From the NCBI GenBank assembly GCA_003136675.1, contig PLFE01000036.1, positions 14,494 to 74,760 of the forward strand: DNA of 60,267 nucleotides. Direction: 5' to 3'. The notes below the pieces were generated by a model. That model was not told the DNA's origin. It did no database searches and was given only the letters and a program-made list of their open reading frames with translations. A program made the translations under genes and the position numbers. Shown one piece after another: positions 1 through 6,699 of the stretch; the first letter of the stretch is position 1, and each line of letters starts with the position of its first letter. Origin of the DNA: Bryobacterales bacterium (GTDB lineage: Bacteria; Acidobacteriota; Terriglobia; Bryobacterales; Bryobacteraceae).

Positions 1-746
1 CTGGTGGGCGCCGGGCCGGATTGGATTGCGTAGGACGTAGACCCCACTACAAGTGGAGTTTGTCCATCGATATTCACGGTGACTGCGCCCTGGGACGAGA
101 AAGAGGAAGTGAAATTCACGTATTGCGAGAGGGTCTCGAGATCGGCGTGAATGGATGCGTCGGTGTTCGGATCGGGGGGGGAACTCTGCGCCTGGCTTTT
201 ATTCAGTTGCGCGATGTTCGCGGCAAGACTGTTGATGGTCGAAACCGTTGAAGTAATCTGCTGGTCCGCACCTTCACCCGCCTGTGCCACAGCCGACGCC
301 GCATCCTGAAATGCACTGCTCACATTCTGGGCCTGCGCGATAGCCTGCTGCTGGTCCGTGGCATCGTTGGGATTCTCACTGAGGGCGGTGAAGCTGCTGA
401 AAAACTGTGTGAGCGATCCGGAAATACCTGAGGTGGTGGAGATCCCGATTGAGGGCTGTAAAGTGGTGAGGGTTTGAACCAGGGTCTGAGCGCTTCCGAG
501 AGCGGACTGCTGTTGCTGAACGGAATCTTCCGCGGACGCGTTCCGCGTGGACGCGACGCCGCCAAACTCGACACCGCCCACGTAGCCGCCCGCGGGGTCG
601 AACTGCAATGGATTAAACAGCGCATTCTGCAAGGCGTATCCCGGCGTGGAGGCGTTGCCCACGTTATTCTGCGTAACGTTGAGCGCATCTTGATAGGCGT
701 CCAGAGAGGTTGCGGTAGCGTTCAATGCAGCGAATAGTCCACCCAT
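1..746 (-). CDS. flgK: Flagellar hook-associated protein 1 (FlgK), N-terminal part
   Basis: FlgK is the first junction protein between the hook and the flagellin filament and is exported by the flagellar type III apparatus. The frame runs from an ATG at 746 leftwards off the window, giving about 248 residues with no stop. The N-terminus (MGGLFAALNATATSLDAYQDA) followed by NNVGNASTPGYA matches the amphipathic helix and the N-x-x-N-x-x-T-x-G-Y-x signature of axial proteins. The next stretch is rich in Gln, Ser and Ala and is predicted helical. The start is supported by AAAGGATGAG just upstream on the minus strand. It is the last visible gene of a cheX-sigma-flgM-flgN-flgK set, and flgL would be expected next. 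FlgK is well supported; the C-terminus cannot be judged. Confidence 0.9.
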   Translation of the reverse strand, partial: MGGLFAALNATATSLDAYQDALNVTQNNVGNASTPGYALQNALFNPLQFDPAGGYVGGVEFGGVASTRNASAEDSVQQQQSALGSAQTLVQTLTTLQPSIGISTTSGISGSLTQFFSSFTALSENPNDATDQQQAIAQAQNVSSAFQDAASAVAQAGEGADQQITSTVSTINSLAANIAQLNKSQAQSSPPDPNTDASIHADLETLSQYVNFTSSFSSQGAVTVNIDGQTPLVVGSTSYAIQSGPAPT

Positions 747-809
747 TAAATTCTCATCCTTTCACGGTTCGCGATCTTGGCCCCACGATCGATCTGGGCG
801 AGGTTCTGC

Positions 810-1160
810 TCAAAGCTCAAACGCAAAAGTGGGCGCCGACGGACTCTCCACTACCGCGCCACCCGCGCCATACTGGACGCCGGGCGCGAGAGCAGTGCGC
901 CGGCGGTCCCAGAATTGTTTCGCGCTATCGAGCAGAAACCTTATATTCCGCACAGAACTCCTGACACTCGACTCGAATTCGGTGGCGCCACTCTCGCGGA
1001 TCCCGGCGACTAAGCCGGTCAGACGCCGCTCGACCTCCTGCATCGTCGCTGGCTCCGGCCGGAGCAGCAGGCTTTGTATACCGGCCAGTTGGCTGGCCAG
1101 CTGGCTCGATGATGGGAGCGGCTCTTGTTTGTGTGACACGGGTTTGGTTGACACGGTCAT
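810..1160 (-). CDS. flgN: Putative FlgN-like flagellar export chaperone
   Basis: This 116-residue protein is predicted mostly alpha-helical (LASQLAGIQSLLL, then QEVERRLTGLVAGIRESG and RSSVRNIRFLLDSAKQFWDRR). It has no signal peptide and no membrane segment. FlgN chaperones, which keep FlgK and FlgL export-ready, have this size and helical make-up and are usually encoded between flgM and flgK, exactly the position here. Sequence similarity alone is too weak to assign the family, so the call rests mainly on context. The ATG at 1160 follows the flgM stop by nine bases, and 63 bases separate its stop from flgK, so co-transcription is likely. Confidence 0.5.
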   Translation of the reverse strand: MTVSTKPVSHKQEPLPSSSQLASQLAGIQSLLLRPEPATMQEVERRLTGLVAGIRESGATEFESSVRSSVRNIRFLLDSAKQFWDRRRTALAPGVQYGAGGAVVESPSAPTFAFEL

Positions 1161-1169
1161 TTGCAGGGA

Positions 1170-1496
1170 CTAGCGACCGGCCGCTTGCGCCAGGATTTCC
1201 GAGATCATGGAGTGGCCGACGTCGGCGCTGGATGTGTTGTAACTCCCGGCCCGCACCGAACTGGTGAGGGAAGCAAGAGCTTCGGTCCTCTGCGCGGAAC
1301 TGCTCTGGAGAATCTGGGAGACGCCGGAAAGACTCACTTCGTCACCGGACGAAACGTTCCCGAGCCCGGTAGAGGATGCTGCCGCACCGCTCTCGACCGG
1401 GGCACTCAGGCCGGTGCCACCCACACCTCCATACCGAGTATCGGCGGGGCCGGCGCCGCTTACGCCAATATTACTTAAAGCATTTGAAATGTTCAT
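1170..1496 (-). CDS. flgM: Anti-sigma-28 factor FlgM
   Basis: FlgM binds the flagellar sigma factor and blocks late gene expression until it is exported through the completed hook-basal body. The predicted 108-residue protein has a disordered Gly/Ser-rich N-terminal half. Its C-terminal half is SGDEVSLSGVSQILQ, then RTEALASLTSSVRAGSYNTSSADVGHSMISEIL, the helical pattern (V..S..A..I, then Y......A..ML) typical of FlgM. The ATG at 1496 is preferred over an upstream in-frame TTG at 1511 because AGGA lies six bases before it. It follows a sigma factor gene by about 57 bases, and a sigma-28 type promoter sits in the gap, which suggests feedback control. Confidence in the family is good although FlgM sequences are short and variable. 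Confidence 0.8.
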   Translation of the reverse strand: MNISNALSNIGVSGAGPADTRYGGVGGTGLSAPVESGAAASSTGLGNVSSGDEVSLSGVSQILQSSSAQRTEALASLTSSVRAGSYNTSSADVGHSMISEILAQAAGR

Positions 1497-1529
1497 AGAT
1501 CCTGATTTCAACGAGCTCTCTCAGGTTCT

Positions 1530-1556
1530 TTATCGGCAATTCCCAGCATTTGTTTA
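1530..1556 (-). promoter_or_regulatory. Sigma-28 type promoter for flgM, -35 overlapping the sigma gene stop codon
   Basis: Read on the minus strand the site is TAAA (1556-1553), 15 bases, then GCCGATAA (1537-1530), a full match to the TAAA-N15-GCCGATAA consensus. Transcription would start near 1523, about 27 bases before the flgM ATG. The TAA stop of the upstream sigma gene forms the first three bases of the -35 element. Confidence 0.85.
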
Positions 1557-2402
1557 GCCCTCCAGCTCCCAGACTTCTCCGGCCGAGCCGATTCCGGCGG
1601 CGCGAAGGTGTCTGGCCATGCTGTTCAGCGCGCGCCGGTGGAGTTGCGAGACGCGGCTCTCCTTGATATGGAAATGTTCTCCGATTTCACGCATGGTGAG
1701 GCCGCCCTGGTAGTAAAAGCGAATCAGTTGCTGCGATCGGGGCGGTAGACTGCGGACCGCTTCGTCTAAATGAATGCGAGCCTCAATGGCGGAGTGAATT
1801 TTATCGGGCCCAGGCGAGGACGTCCGCCAGTTTGCGGCTTCGGGTCTCTGTTCATCGAGCGAAGTGATGGCAACCGGCGGAAGACGGATGAAACGGGCCG
1901 GGCTCAAATGACCGCGCTGGTTAACGGGAGCGGGCTCCAGACGCGCTTCTCCCGTCGAGTGAAGCGGCGACTGCTCCGACTCGGCGGTTGAAGCTTCGTG
2001 GAGAGATCGCAGCAACTTCTCGGTGCGCCGCATGCCTCTCGAGGCAAAATCCAGGCGCCGGAGCGCATCGAGGATCTCACCGCGGATCCGAAACCGGGCG
2101 TACACGGGAAATGGAACACGCCGGCTCTTTTGGTAAGCCTTGCCTGCGTGGACCAGACCAAGAAGCCCCGACTGCATCAGATCGCTCAACTCCACAGCGG
2201 CGTATGGCGGAATGCTGGTGAAGATCCGGTAGGCGATGGATCTAACCAGCGGCATAAACGCCGTCAGGTCGATGGGGGTATCTTCCATCATCTGTTCCGT
2301 GCCCTGCAGTGCGGCCACGGGCGCATTGTGCCGACCTGCGGCGACACGGACGGCGGTCGACTCTGGACCAGTGGGGAATCGGATTGGGGTGGTGGCGTCC
2401 AT
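1554..2402 (-). CDS. Sigma-70 family factor of the FliA/WhiG type with degenerate region 3
   Basis: The 282-residue protein has region 2 at about 47-118 (FMPLVRSIAYRIF, then LSDLMQSGLLGLVHAGKAY, YARFRIRGEILDALRRLD), closely resembling flagellar sigma-28. It has region 4 at about 215-270 (LDEAVRSLPPRSQQLIRFYYQGGLTMREIG, ending in a helix-turn-helix IKESRVSQLHRRAL). The region between them lacks the usual region 3 helices. Instead it holds about 80 residues rich in Pro, Ser, Glu and Arg. It is followed by flgM, the usual partner of FliA, yet a more canonical FliA is encoded at 5921-6658. It may be a specialised or promoter-restricted paralogue. No clear ribosome site precedes the ATG at 2402. 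An internal ATG near 2291 has a better one (GGAACAG), so the first 37 residues are uncertain. Confidence 0.75.
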   Translation of the reverse strand: MDATTPIRFPTGPESTAVRVAAGRHNAPVAALQGTEQMMEDTPIDLTAFMPLVRSIAYRIFTSIPPYAAVELSDLMQSGLLGLVHAGKAYQKSRRVPFPVYARFRIRGEILDALRRLDFASRGMRRTEKLLRSLHEASTAESEQSPLHSTGEARLEPAPVNQRGHLSPARFIRLPPVAITSLDEQRPEAANWRTSSPGPDKIHSAIEARIHLDEAVRSLPPRSQQLIRFYYQGGLTMREIGEHFHIKESRVSQLHRRALNSMARHLRAAGIGSAGEVWELEG

Positions 2403-2538
2403 TTCGACAACTGAAAGACTGGTGCGCGGCGGCGCGGGTAAATCTCAGGTTTGGTCCATTCATCCTGCTGCGGCTCATCTTCCTGCGAGGCCCCCACCGC
2501 GACGCCCACCGCAACGCTTGCGAGGGAACCGTTCTGGA

Positions 2539-3069
2539 CTAGGCCGCAGGTACTAGACTCTTGTCGTGCGCGGCGTGGCCGTGGTTGTAGGTAGGCGCAA
2601 GACACACCTTAACGAAGAACTCGTTGCCGTTCCAGTCGAAGATGCAGGTTTCCTGCGTCGTGCCGGCAAAGCTCTTGAACCGGAAATTCCGTCCATAGAC
2701 CACGGTTGGGATACTGATGGCCATCTCACCGAAATGATCGGCGAGAATGTTTTTGATATTCCCCACGACCATGTTGGTGAGTTCAGCCACTGCATCCAGG
2801 ACATCGTCATCGATGGTCTGTGAGTCGGCTTCGGCCTCGTCCAGCATGAGCATGCGGACCGCAACCAGGCGCGCCACGGCCGGAGTGCAACAAAAGGTTC
2901 CCGTACCACTCCAGTTTCCGGTTAACCCGACCAGAGAGACGACGCCGCCGGCGGCTGGATCTTCCTGCACTGCGCGTCTCGAATCGGGTAATGTAGCTTC
3001 GAGCATTGTTTCGAAAACTTCTTTGGTGGCCTTTTCAATGGCATTGACGAGCATGCCGGATTCCTTCAT
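2539..3069 (-). CDS. cheX: CheX-like chemotaxis phosphatase
   Basis: CheC/CheX/FliY phosphatases dephosphorylate CheY-P in the cytoplasm. This 176-residue protein carries the family motif once: D92-x3-E96-x2-N99-x3-G103 in LDAVAELTNMVVGNIKN, with the catalytic Glu and Asn both present. One motif and the overall length fit CheX rather than two-motif CheC. The start follows GGGAGAGATCA, a good ribosome site. It is the first gene of the minus-strand set leading to the sigma factor, flgM and flgK, separated from the sigma gene by 136 bases in which I see nothing convincing. A likely substrate is the CheY encoded at 23008, although other CheY proteins must exist elsewhere. The function is inferred from the motif. 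Confidence 0.8.
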   Translation of the reverse strand: MKESGMLVNAIEKATKEVFETMLEATLPDSRRAVQEDPAAGGVVSLVGLTGNWSGTGTFCCTPAVARLVAVRMLMLDEAEADSQTIDDDVLDAVAELTNMVVGNIKNILADHFGEMAISIPTVVYGRNFRFKSFAGTTQETCIFDWNGNEFFVKVCLAPTYNHGHAAHDKSLVPAA

Positions 3070-3173
3070 TGATCTCTCCCGGAAGCCGGCGTTTCACGCC
3101 AGCTAGATAAGACATCGGTTGTTTTCCCGTGGAGGATAGGGCACAGCCTGTTCGGGCCCAGCGAAAAAAATAC

Positions 3174-3200
3174 TAAAGTTCTCCCAACCTCAGCCGATTG
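3174..3200 (+). promoter_or_regulatory. Sigma-28 type promoter upstream of the sigma-54 activator gene
   Basis: TAAAGTTC (from 3174) and GCCGATTG (3193-3200) are separated so that TAAA and GCCGAT are 15 bases apart. The match to TAAAGTTT-N11-GCCGATAA is strong except for the last two bases of the -10. A start near 3207 would give a short leader before the ATG at 3220. Confidence 0.65.
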
Positions 3201-3219
3201 AAGAGAGGACCACGACGCT

Positions 3220-4608
3220 ATGCCCACGCGATTGATCTGGATTACCGACGCCACTGAATTTTTCCGTGAAGAAGAACGCATCCGGAGGGTTTTTGAATCA
3301 GCTCCTGTGGATCTGGTCGTGACGCGCCCCGGCGAATTCACGAAGTTGGTCTTTCGATTGGGGGACACTGTCTTGATCGACGACGCAGAAAGGCCTTCGA
3401 TGCACGAATCGGTGGAGTATTCGCGAAGCGCCAAGCCAACACCGGCGATTCTCCTGCGCAGCAAATTGACGTCCGGATCGGTGGCGTTCGCTGGCGAATT
3501 CTCGGCCGGCGCGACTCTGGATGGCCATGAGGGGTTGGAACTGACGAAATCGCGAGTTTTGGCGGCAATCGCGCGCTCGGCGAAGATGGTGGCCACCCCT
3601 GGCGATGAGACGCGGGAGCCGGCGCCGGCCTGGAGGCGCAGTCTGATTGGTCACAGCAGGGCGATCCAGAGAGTGGCCGAGGTGGTTCGGCTGGTTGGCC
3701 CTCGGCGGTGCACGGTTTTGATTACGGGCGAAACGGGGACTGGAAAGGAAGTGGCGGCCCGGGCGATCCACATGGCGGGTCCACGAAACGTGGCGCCGTT
3801 CGTCGCTTTGAACTGCAGTGCGGTTCCCTCGACGCTGCTCGAATCCGAACTGTTCGGGCATACCAGGGGAGCTTTCACAGGGGCGGCGCAGCTTCGCATT
3901 GGACGGTTCGAGCAGGCCCAGTGCGGCACTCTATTCCTGGATGAAATTGGCGATATGCCCATGGAACTTCAGGCTAAGTTACTCCGCGTTCTGCAGGAGC
4001 GCGAGTTTCAGAGACTGGGCAGTTCTGAAACGGTTCGTGTTGACGCCCGGGTGATCGCGGCGACGAACCACAGCTTGAGGCACCTGGTCTCTGAGGGCTT
4101 GTTTCGGGAAGATCTTTACTATCGGCTGAATGTGGTGCCTCTGGAACTGCCTCCTTTGCGTGCGCACATGTCGGATCTGCGATCGCTGGCGGAACATTTC
4201 CTGGAGAAGATCTGCCTGGAAGAGCAGATTGGCCTGAAGAGATTGTCGCCGGACGCATGGGCCGGGCTTGAGGCTTACGATTGGCCTGGAAACATCCGGC
4301 AACTCGAAAATACGATCTCGTCGGCGGTGATCCTCAGCGAGAACCGGCTTTACCTCGACGTTGAGGATTTTACACTCCCCTCGCCGAGAGCAGGGGGGAG
4401 TGAGACAGGGCAGGCGGAGAATTTTGCTCTACCCGAGAACGGCCTCGATTTCACCGAGACGGTCAATGCCATCGAACGCAGTCTGCTGTCGCAAGCATTG
4501 CGAAAGACAGGCGGCAATAAGAAGGCGGCTGCCGAGATGCTGCGCTTGAAGAGGACGACGCTGTCGGCGAAAGTCCGGGTTCTTGAAGTCGGCCAGCAGG
4601 TCGCCTAA
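3220..4608 (+). CDS. Sigma-54-dependent transcriptional activator, flagellar (FleQ/FlrC/NtrC-like)
   Basis: The 462-residue protein has an N-terminal domain (about 1-130) that resembles a receiver only loosely. There is no clear acidic pocket, and only LIDDAERPS at 52-60 recalls the phosphorylation loop. The AAA+ domain follows, with Walker A GETGTGKE (170-177), the sigma-54 contact loop GAFTGA (217-222), Walker B LFLDEIG (238-244) and a sensor region (AATNHSLRHL). A Fis-type helix-turn-helix closes the protein (LLSQALRKTGGNKKAAAEMLRLKRTTL). The domain set shows ATP-driven opening of sigma-54 promoters, and the position suggests flagellar control. The degenerate receiver suggests regulation other than classical phosphorylation, as in FleQ. 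AGAGG lies before the ATG. It is transcribed alone and converges on the fliN operon. I found no sigma-54 -24/-12 promoter in the intergenic gaps I examined. Confidence 0.9.
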   Translation: MPTRLIWITDATEFFREEERIRRVFESAPVDLVVTRPGEFTKLVFRLGDTVLIDDAERPSMHESVEYSRSAKPTPAILLRSKLTSGSVAFAGEFSAGATLDGHEGLELTKSRVLAAIARSAKMVATPGDETREPAPAWRRSLIGHSRAIQRVAEVVRLVGPRRCTVLITGETGTGKEVAARAIHMAGPRNVAPFVALNCSAVPSTLLESELFGHTRGAFTGAAQLRIGRFEQAQCGTLFLDEIGDMPMELQAKLLRVLQEREFQRLGSSETVRVDARVIAATNHSLRHLVSEGLFREDLYYRLNVVPLELPPLRAHMSDLRSLAEHFLEKICLEEQIGLKRLSPDAWAGLEAYDWPGNIRQLENTISSAVILSENRLYLDVEDFTLPSPRAGGSETGQAENFALPENGLDFTETVNAIERSLLSQALRKTGGNKKAAAEMLRLKRTTLSAKVRVLEVGQQVA

Positions 4609-4622
4609 GCTCACCAAGTTAA

Positions 4623-4644
4623 GTAGCCGAGAAGAGACGGCTAC
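4623..4644. terminator. Hairpin between converging genes
   Basis: GTAGCCG (4623-4629) and CGGCTAC (4638-4644) form a perfect 7-bp stem with an 8-base loop in the short gap between the sigma-54 activator stop (4608) and the end of the opposing operon (4641). There is no T-run, so a bidirectional or rho-assisted terminator is only an inference. Confidence 0.4.
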
Positions 4645-4973
4645 GATCCGGGCTCGTTTTGCGATTGCAACGCGCTTTCTATGCGGATCAAGAGTTCGGC
4701 GTCGGCTCTGGGAATGCCGAGTTTGGCGGCAATCCGGAAGGCTGGCTCACCGCGCTGGTAAAGGCCGTGCGGCTCGTCGGGGACCGGAGACACAGCCCTA
4801 CCCGGCGCTGCCTCGGGTTCTCTCAACCGGTTCAATTCATCTATGAATTCCGTGGCAAAGACCGGCTCGGGCTTCGGGCGCCGAGCCGCGCCGGGGATGG
4901 CGATGAACATCGCCGCGGCGAAAAGCACCAGCAACAGGATCAGCAGTCCGGCGATGAAGACAAAGGGAAACAT
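4641..4973 (-). CDS. Small membrane-anchored protein, SwrB-like layout
   Basis: This 110-residue protein starts with one strong membrane helix (FVFIAGLLILLLVLFAAAMFIAI, about 4-26). A charged Pro/Glu-rich linker follows. The C-terminal segment YQRGEPAFRIAAKLGIPRADAELLIRIESAL looks like a short helix-turn-helix. The layout recalls Firmicute SwrB and related small flagellar-operon proteins, which have an N-terminal anchor and a terminal 'A..LG...E..L...L' motif and promote export apparatus maturation. That comparison is from memory of the motif, and no firm homology can be claimed. It is the last gene of the fliK-to-fliN operon and begins six bases after the stop of the long fliN gene, so a flagellar role is plausible. 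Confidence 0.6.
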   Translation of the reverse strand: MFPFVFIAGLLILLLVLFAAAMFIAIPGAARRPKPEPVFATEFIDELNRLREPEAAPGRAVSPVPDEPHGLYQRGEPAFRIAAKLGIPRADAELLIRIESALQSQNEPGS

Positions 4974-4979
4974 GAGCCT

Positions 4980-5921
4980 TTAGCGAGCCGAAAGCGCGTG
5001 CTGCGCCTCAACGGCCGTGGTGCCCGTCCTCAACCGGTCGTGGCGGCTGGCGATTTGATTGATCCTCACCCCGTAATTCCCTTCCACGACCACGACCTCC
5101 CCGCGCGCGATTACACAGTTATTCACGATGATTTCCACCGGTTCGTTCACCGCGCGATCCAACTCAACAATCGACCCGGTGGTGAGTTTCAGAACTTCAC
5201 GGATCGGAAGAAACGTGCGCCCAAAGGAGACGCTCACGGAAAGTGAAACATCGAGGAGCAGATCGAACGTTTTCGACTGTCCGGCGGCTGAGCCTTGCGA
5301 GCCCTGGCCGTCGCGCGATTCAGCCTGTTGCGAGGACGATGATTCTTCCGACGCGGACGGTTCGCGCTCCGCGCCTTTCACCAGTAAATCCAAAATCTGT
5401 TGGGAACAACCGATCCAGATGGGCTCCAGCTTCAAGTCCGCGAATTCCAGCGTGGCGGAAAGCCAGTGGAGATCTGCCGGCAGTTGTTCGGCAGGAGCGC
5501 CCGAGGTAGCGGCGCCGTCACGCGCCAGATAATCGGAAATCGACTGACCCAAAGCCGATAAGGACTGGCTGAGGACTTCGGGAAAAGCGTTTCGAGCATC
5601 ATTGGCATCGATCGTCTCCACTCCGGAAGCTCGCAGAGTTCTTTCGCCGATCTGGTTCATCGCCTCCCGGGTCACCGCGACCCAAACGAGGGGTTTCTCC
5701 GCCAGGGCGAAGCTTTGCTCCCAGATCAGAGCTCCCTCTCCGTGCGCAACTTCTTCGGGACCAGCGGCATTCTCGTCGTCACCGGCGGGCTGGTCACTTT
5801 TGGGACCGCTAATTTGAGGCCGTTCGTCGGCCATTTGTTCCAGGATGCCGGCCAGCTTTTCCGACCATTCGGCAAAGACCCAGTCCAGCATTTCCTTGGC
5901 TTTGGGAGAAATCTCGGTCAC
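4980..5921 (-). CDS. fliN: Flagellar motor switch protein, long FliN/FliY-like
   Basis: The last ~85 residues (FDLLLDVSLSVSVSFGRTFLPIREVLKLTTGSIVELDRAVNEPVEI and onward) are a SpoA/FliN domain, which forms the C-ring part that binds the export ATPase complex and CheY-P. The preceding ~150 residues (about 60-195) look like a divergent CheC/FliY-type domain. A possible remnant of the phosphatase helix is DARNAFPEVLSQSLSALGQ, where the usual Asn is replaced, so activity is doubtful. A Ser/Gln/Glu-rich linker joins the two. At 313 residues it is far longer than classical FliN (~100-140). A second, short FliN is encoded at 13057. The GTG start overlaps the fliA TAG stop (TAGTG), which indicates translational coupling. 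Confidence 0.85.
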   Translation of the reverse strand: MTEISPKAKEMLDWVFAEWSEKLAGILEQMADERPQISGPKSDQPAGDDENAAGPEEVAHGEGALIWEQSFALAEKPLVWVAVTREAMNQIGERTLRASGVETIDANDARNAFPEVLSQSLSALGQSISDYLARDGAATSGAPAEQLPADLHWLSATLEFADLKLEPIWIGCSQQILDLLVKGAEREPSASEESSSSQQAESRDGQGSQGSAAGQSKTFDLLLDVSLSVSVSFGRTFLPIREVLKLTTGSIVELDRAVNEPVEIIVNNCVIARGEVVVVEGNYGVRINQIASRHDRLRTGTTAVEAQHALSAR

Positions 5922-6658
5922 TAAATGTCCCTTCTCCCCGGCCAGCGCGCCTCGAGAGCGGTCCGGAGCCGCAGAATGGCCTGGGTCTTCAATTGCGAAA
6001 TTCTGGATAAGTGCAGGTCCATCACGTCCGCAATCTCGCGCAAATTCAACTCCTCGTGATAGTAGAGACTGAGCACGGTGCGTTCGGGCTTGGGAATGCG
6101 ATCGATGGCCAACGCCACAAGGCGCTCCAGTTCGGAGCGTTCCAGCAGGCGTGCCGGCGAATCCTCCTCCGGACTGGAGACATATTTGAGAAGGCTGAAG
6201 CCGGCGTCATCCGCTTCGCCCGAAACCTCAAGATCGGCGAGTTGCAATCCTTCGGTATCGACGAGCCGCTGATGATATTCGACGAGGGGAATGGCGAGTT
6301 CCTCCGCAATCTCCTCTTCGGTTGGCGAGCGGCCCAATCGCTGTTCCGCGCTGGCGATGGCGCTCTCGATCTGGCGGCCCATTTTGCGCTTCTGGCGAGG
6401 CGCCCAATCGAGTTCGCGGAGCGAATCCAGAATCGCCCCGCGAATCCGGTATTCCGCGTAGGTCTTCAGCTTTACGTTCATGGTCGGATCGAAGTTGTCA
6501 ATGGCGGCGATCAGGCCAATTGTTCCACTGGAGATGAGGTCATCGATCGAGACGCGGTCCGGCAGGTTTTCATGTATTCTTCTGGCAATCAAGCGAACCT
6601 GTGGGAGGTGCTGAAGGATCAACGCCTCCCGTTGCTCAGCCGTACTGGGCTCGCTCAT
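5921..6658 (-). CDS. fliA: RNA polymerase sigma-28 factor FliA
   Basis: This is the canonical flagellar sigma factor that directs core polymerase to late flagellar promoters. Region 2 is complete (LILQHLPQVRLIARRIHENLPDRVSIDDLISSGTIGL, then TYAEYRIRGAILDSLRELDW). Region 3 is present (RKMGRQIESAIASAEQRLGRSPTEEEIAEELAI). Region 4 ends the protein (IPKPERTVLSLYYHEELNLREIADVMDLHLSRISQLKTQAI). The start is placed at ATG 6658. An in-frame ATG at 6670 adds four residues, and neither has a good ribosome site. It lies between flhF and the long fliN. Because it is inside an operon with a sigma-28 type promoter, positive autoregulation is likely. FlgM is the expected antagonist. Confidence 0.92.
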   Translation of the reverse strand: MSEPSTAEQREALILQHLPQVRLIARRIHENLPDRVSIDDLISSGTIGLIAAIDNFDPTMNVKLKTYAEYRIRGAILDSLRELDWAPRQKRKMGRQIESAIASAEQRLGRSPTEEEIAEELAIPLVEYHQRLVDTEGLQLADLEVSGEADDAGFSLLKYVSSPEEDSPARLLERSELERLVALAIDRIPKPERTVLSLYYHEELNLREIADVMDLHLSRISQLKTQAILRLRTALEARWPGRRDI

Positions 6659-6699
6659 GCACGTATACATCGACGTAAATCGGTATTTGGTTCAGTGTT

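Noticed and set aside
3105..3135. Possible sigma-28 promoter for cheX on the minus strand (ACCGATGT)
   Set aside because: Only five of eight -10 bases and two of four -35 bases fit.
5554..5561. GCCGATAA on the plus strand inside the long fliN gene
   Set aside because: The -35 position 15 bases upstream reads GGAA, and the site is antisense within a coding region with no gene to drive.
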